From: Melanocharis versteri
Lineage: Eukaryota; Chordata; Aves; Passeriformes; Melanocharitidae
Direction of reading: 5' to 3'
Length of the DNA stretch: 64,000 nucleotides
Assembly (NCBI GenBank): GCA_013397845.1
Contig: VZTG01000476.1
Location: 405,009 to 469,008, forward strand
Shown here in pieces: positions 63,047 through 64,000 of this stretch (position 1 is its first letter; each line of letters starts with the position of its first letter). The position numbers and the translations under genes were made by a program. The notes below the pieces were generated by a model, which had not been told where the DNA came from, ran no database searches, and worked only from the letters and a program-made list of their open reading frames with translations.

Positions 63047-63435
63047 ATCATGGAGTCATAGAATGGAAGGGACCTTAAAGATCATCGAGGGACACTCTGT
63101 TCTAGCAGGGACACCTTCCACTGTCCCAGGTTGCTCCAAGCCCTGTCCAACCTGGCCTTGAACACCTCCAGGGATGGGGCAGCCACAGCTTTTCCAGGTA
63201 ACCTGTACCAGAGCATCACCCTCACAGGGAAGGATTCCTTCCTAATATGCAATGTAAACCTGCCATCATCAGTTCGAATCCATTCCCCCTTGTCCTGTCA
63301 CTCCAGGCCCTTGTCCAAAGCCTCTCTCCAGCTCTCAGGTAGCCTTTTTAGGCACAGGAAGGTGTTCTAGGGTCTTCCTTAGCGACCCCAACTGTGTCAG
63401 CCTGTCTCCATAGCACAGGTGCTGCAGCCCGTGGA
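63047..63435 (-). mobile_element. CR1 LINE 3' fragment
   Basis: On the minus strand it runs from the CR1 internal motif (ctgcagcacctgtgctatgg, agacaggctgacacagttggg) through the conserved aaaagctgtggctgccccatc and caaggccaggttggacagggc to the terminus (gatctttaaggtcccttcca, ttctatgac). With its 3' terminus kept it is the most complete single copy here. Confidence 0.9.
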
Positions 63436-64000
63436 TCACCTCCGTGACCGTCAGCCACTGCCACCACCACACCCAGCACATCACCCCCAAGGACACACCA
63501 AACACCACAGTGAAAGCTGTCCAAGGGCCATGAAAGTCTCATTCTCCTGCAAAAGACATCTAGGTGTTCCACCATCTGTGTTACGGCACTCCTCACCTCC
63601 CAAGGAAGCGATAAAAATACTTTGGCGCATTTCTGCCCATTTCCAAGGTTCAGATGTTTCTGATAATCTGCATAAGAAACGGAATCTTATTATCCACAAC
63701 CCACTGCGATATCCATTGCAAATATGTTATTTTTCGTGTTAAACTGATATTCAGAACACACCAGTAGCTGTCCCTGGCCTAGGTGATCTAAAGGACTGGG
63801 CTGTGATGGACAAATGCAGCCCCCCTTGGGCTGTGTGGGTGAGCTGTAGCCTGGCTGGAGCTGTGCCGCGTAACAGGGCACCGTCATTCACACAATGACA
63901 AACCTGCCAAAACAATTAACAGGCTGTAATCTCCCTTTATCCCTTGTGCCAGACCTGAACTGATTATTCCTCACAGCCATATTTTTCAAAAATAGCCACT

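Larger units (their letters stand above)
42566..64000. other. Gene-poor flank, 21 kb
   Basis: I recognise no exon, promoter or RNA gene on either strand. Open frames are short, or arise in GC-richer patches and CR1 copies. The contents I can name are the CR1 fragments at 48400, 51497, 58150 and 63047, A-rich runs, one TA microsatellite and a single N at 55771. It could be intergenic DNA or the intron of a gene whose exons lie to the right. Confidence 0.65.

Noticed and set aside
1..64000. CRISPR arrays, operons, insertion sequences, phage or bacterial defence genes
   Set aside because: The sequence is clearly vertebrate (split exons, CR1 LINEs, long introns); no direct-repeat/spacer pattern was seen.

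Overview
The window is vertebrate nuclear DNA, most likely from a bird. It is mostly non-coding and AT-rich, with short exons in long introns. The recognisable interspersed repeats are all 3' fragments of CR1 LINEs, the dominant avian/sauropsid retroposon. I see no bacterial, viral or CRISPR-type organisation. There is one sequencing gap (N run 15124-15360) and one isolated N (55771).

The only gene I can support is the 3' half of a plus-strand gene for a secreted multi-EGF protein, best matched to VWDE (von Willebrand factor D and EGF domains). That name rests on domain layout recalled from the family, not on a search. The upstream part (signal peptide, VWD domain) would lie left of the window. 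In order, the exons are: a short exon (1929-2071); a long linker exon that ends in a thrombospondin-like EGF (2441-3417); five exons of exactly 96 bp, all phase 1-1, each carrying one complete six-cysteine EGF (10791-10886, 11656-11751, 14008-14103, 29022-29117, 30227-30322); a degenerate 48-bp candidate exon (32470-32517); and a sixth 96-bp EGF exon (36091-36186) in which the codon expected to encode the last cysteine is TGA. Two further phase-compatible terminal exons with poly(A) signals follow (from 37035 and from 42391). Where the protein ends is therefore the open question of this window.

Region by region: 1-1928 is intron or upstream sequence with no exon I can identify. 1929-3417 holds two exons. 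3418-36090 holds introns and EGF exons, with an assembly gap in the 14.9-kb intron. 36091-42565 is the 3' end of the gene. About 42600-64000 is a 21-kb stretch with no supportable gene; it carries several CR1 fragments, AT-rich microsatellites and a strong hairpin just upstream (40760-40787).

How the parts work together: the phase-1 exons splice in any combination without breaking frame, so the EGF array is modular and could vary by exon skipping. I found no clearly novel system. The best leads are the TGA at a structural cysteine, the competing 3' ends and the decayed EGF exon.
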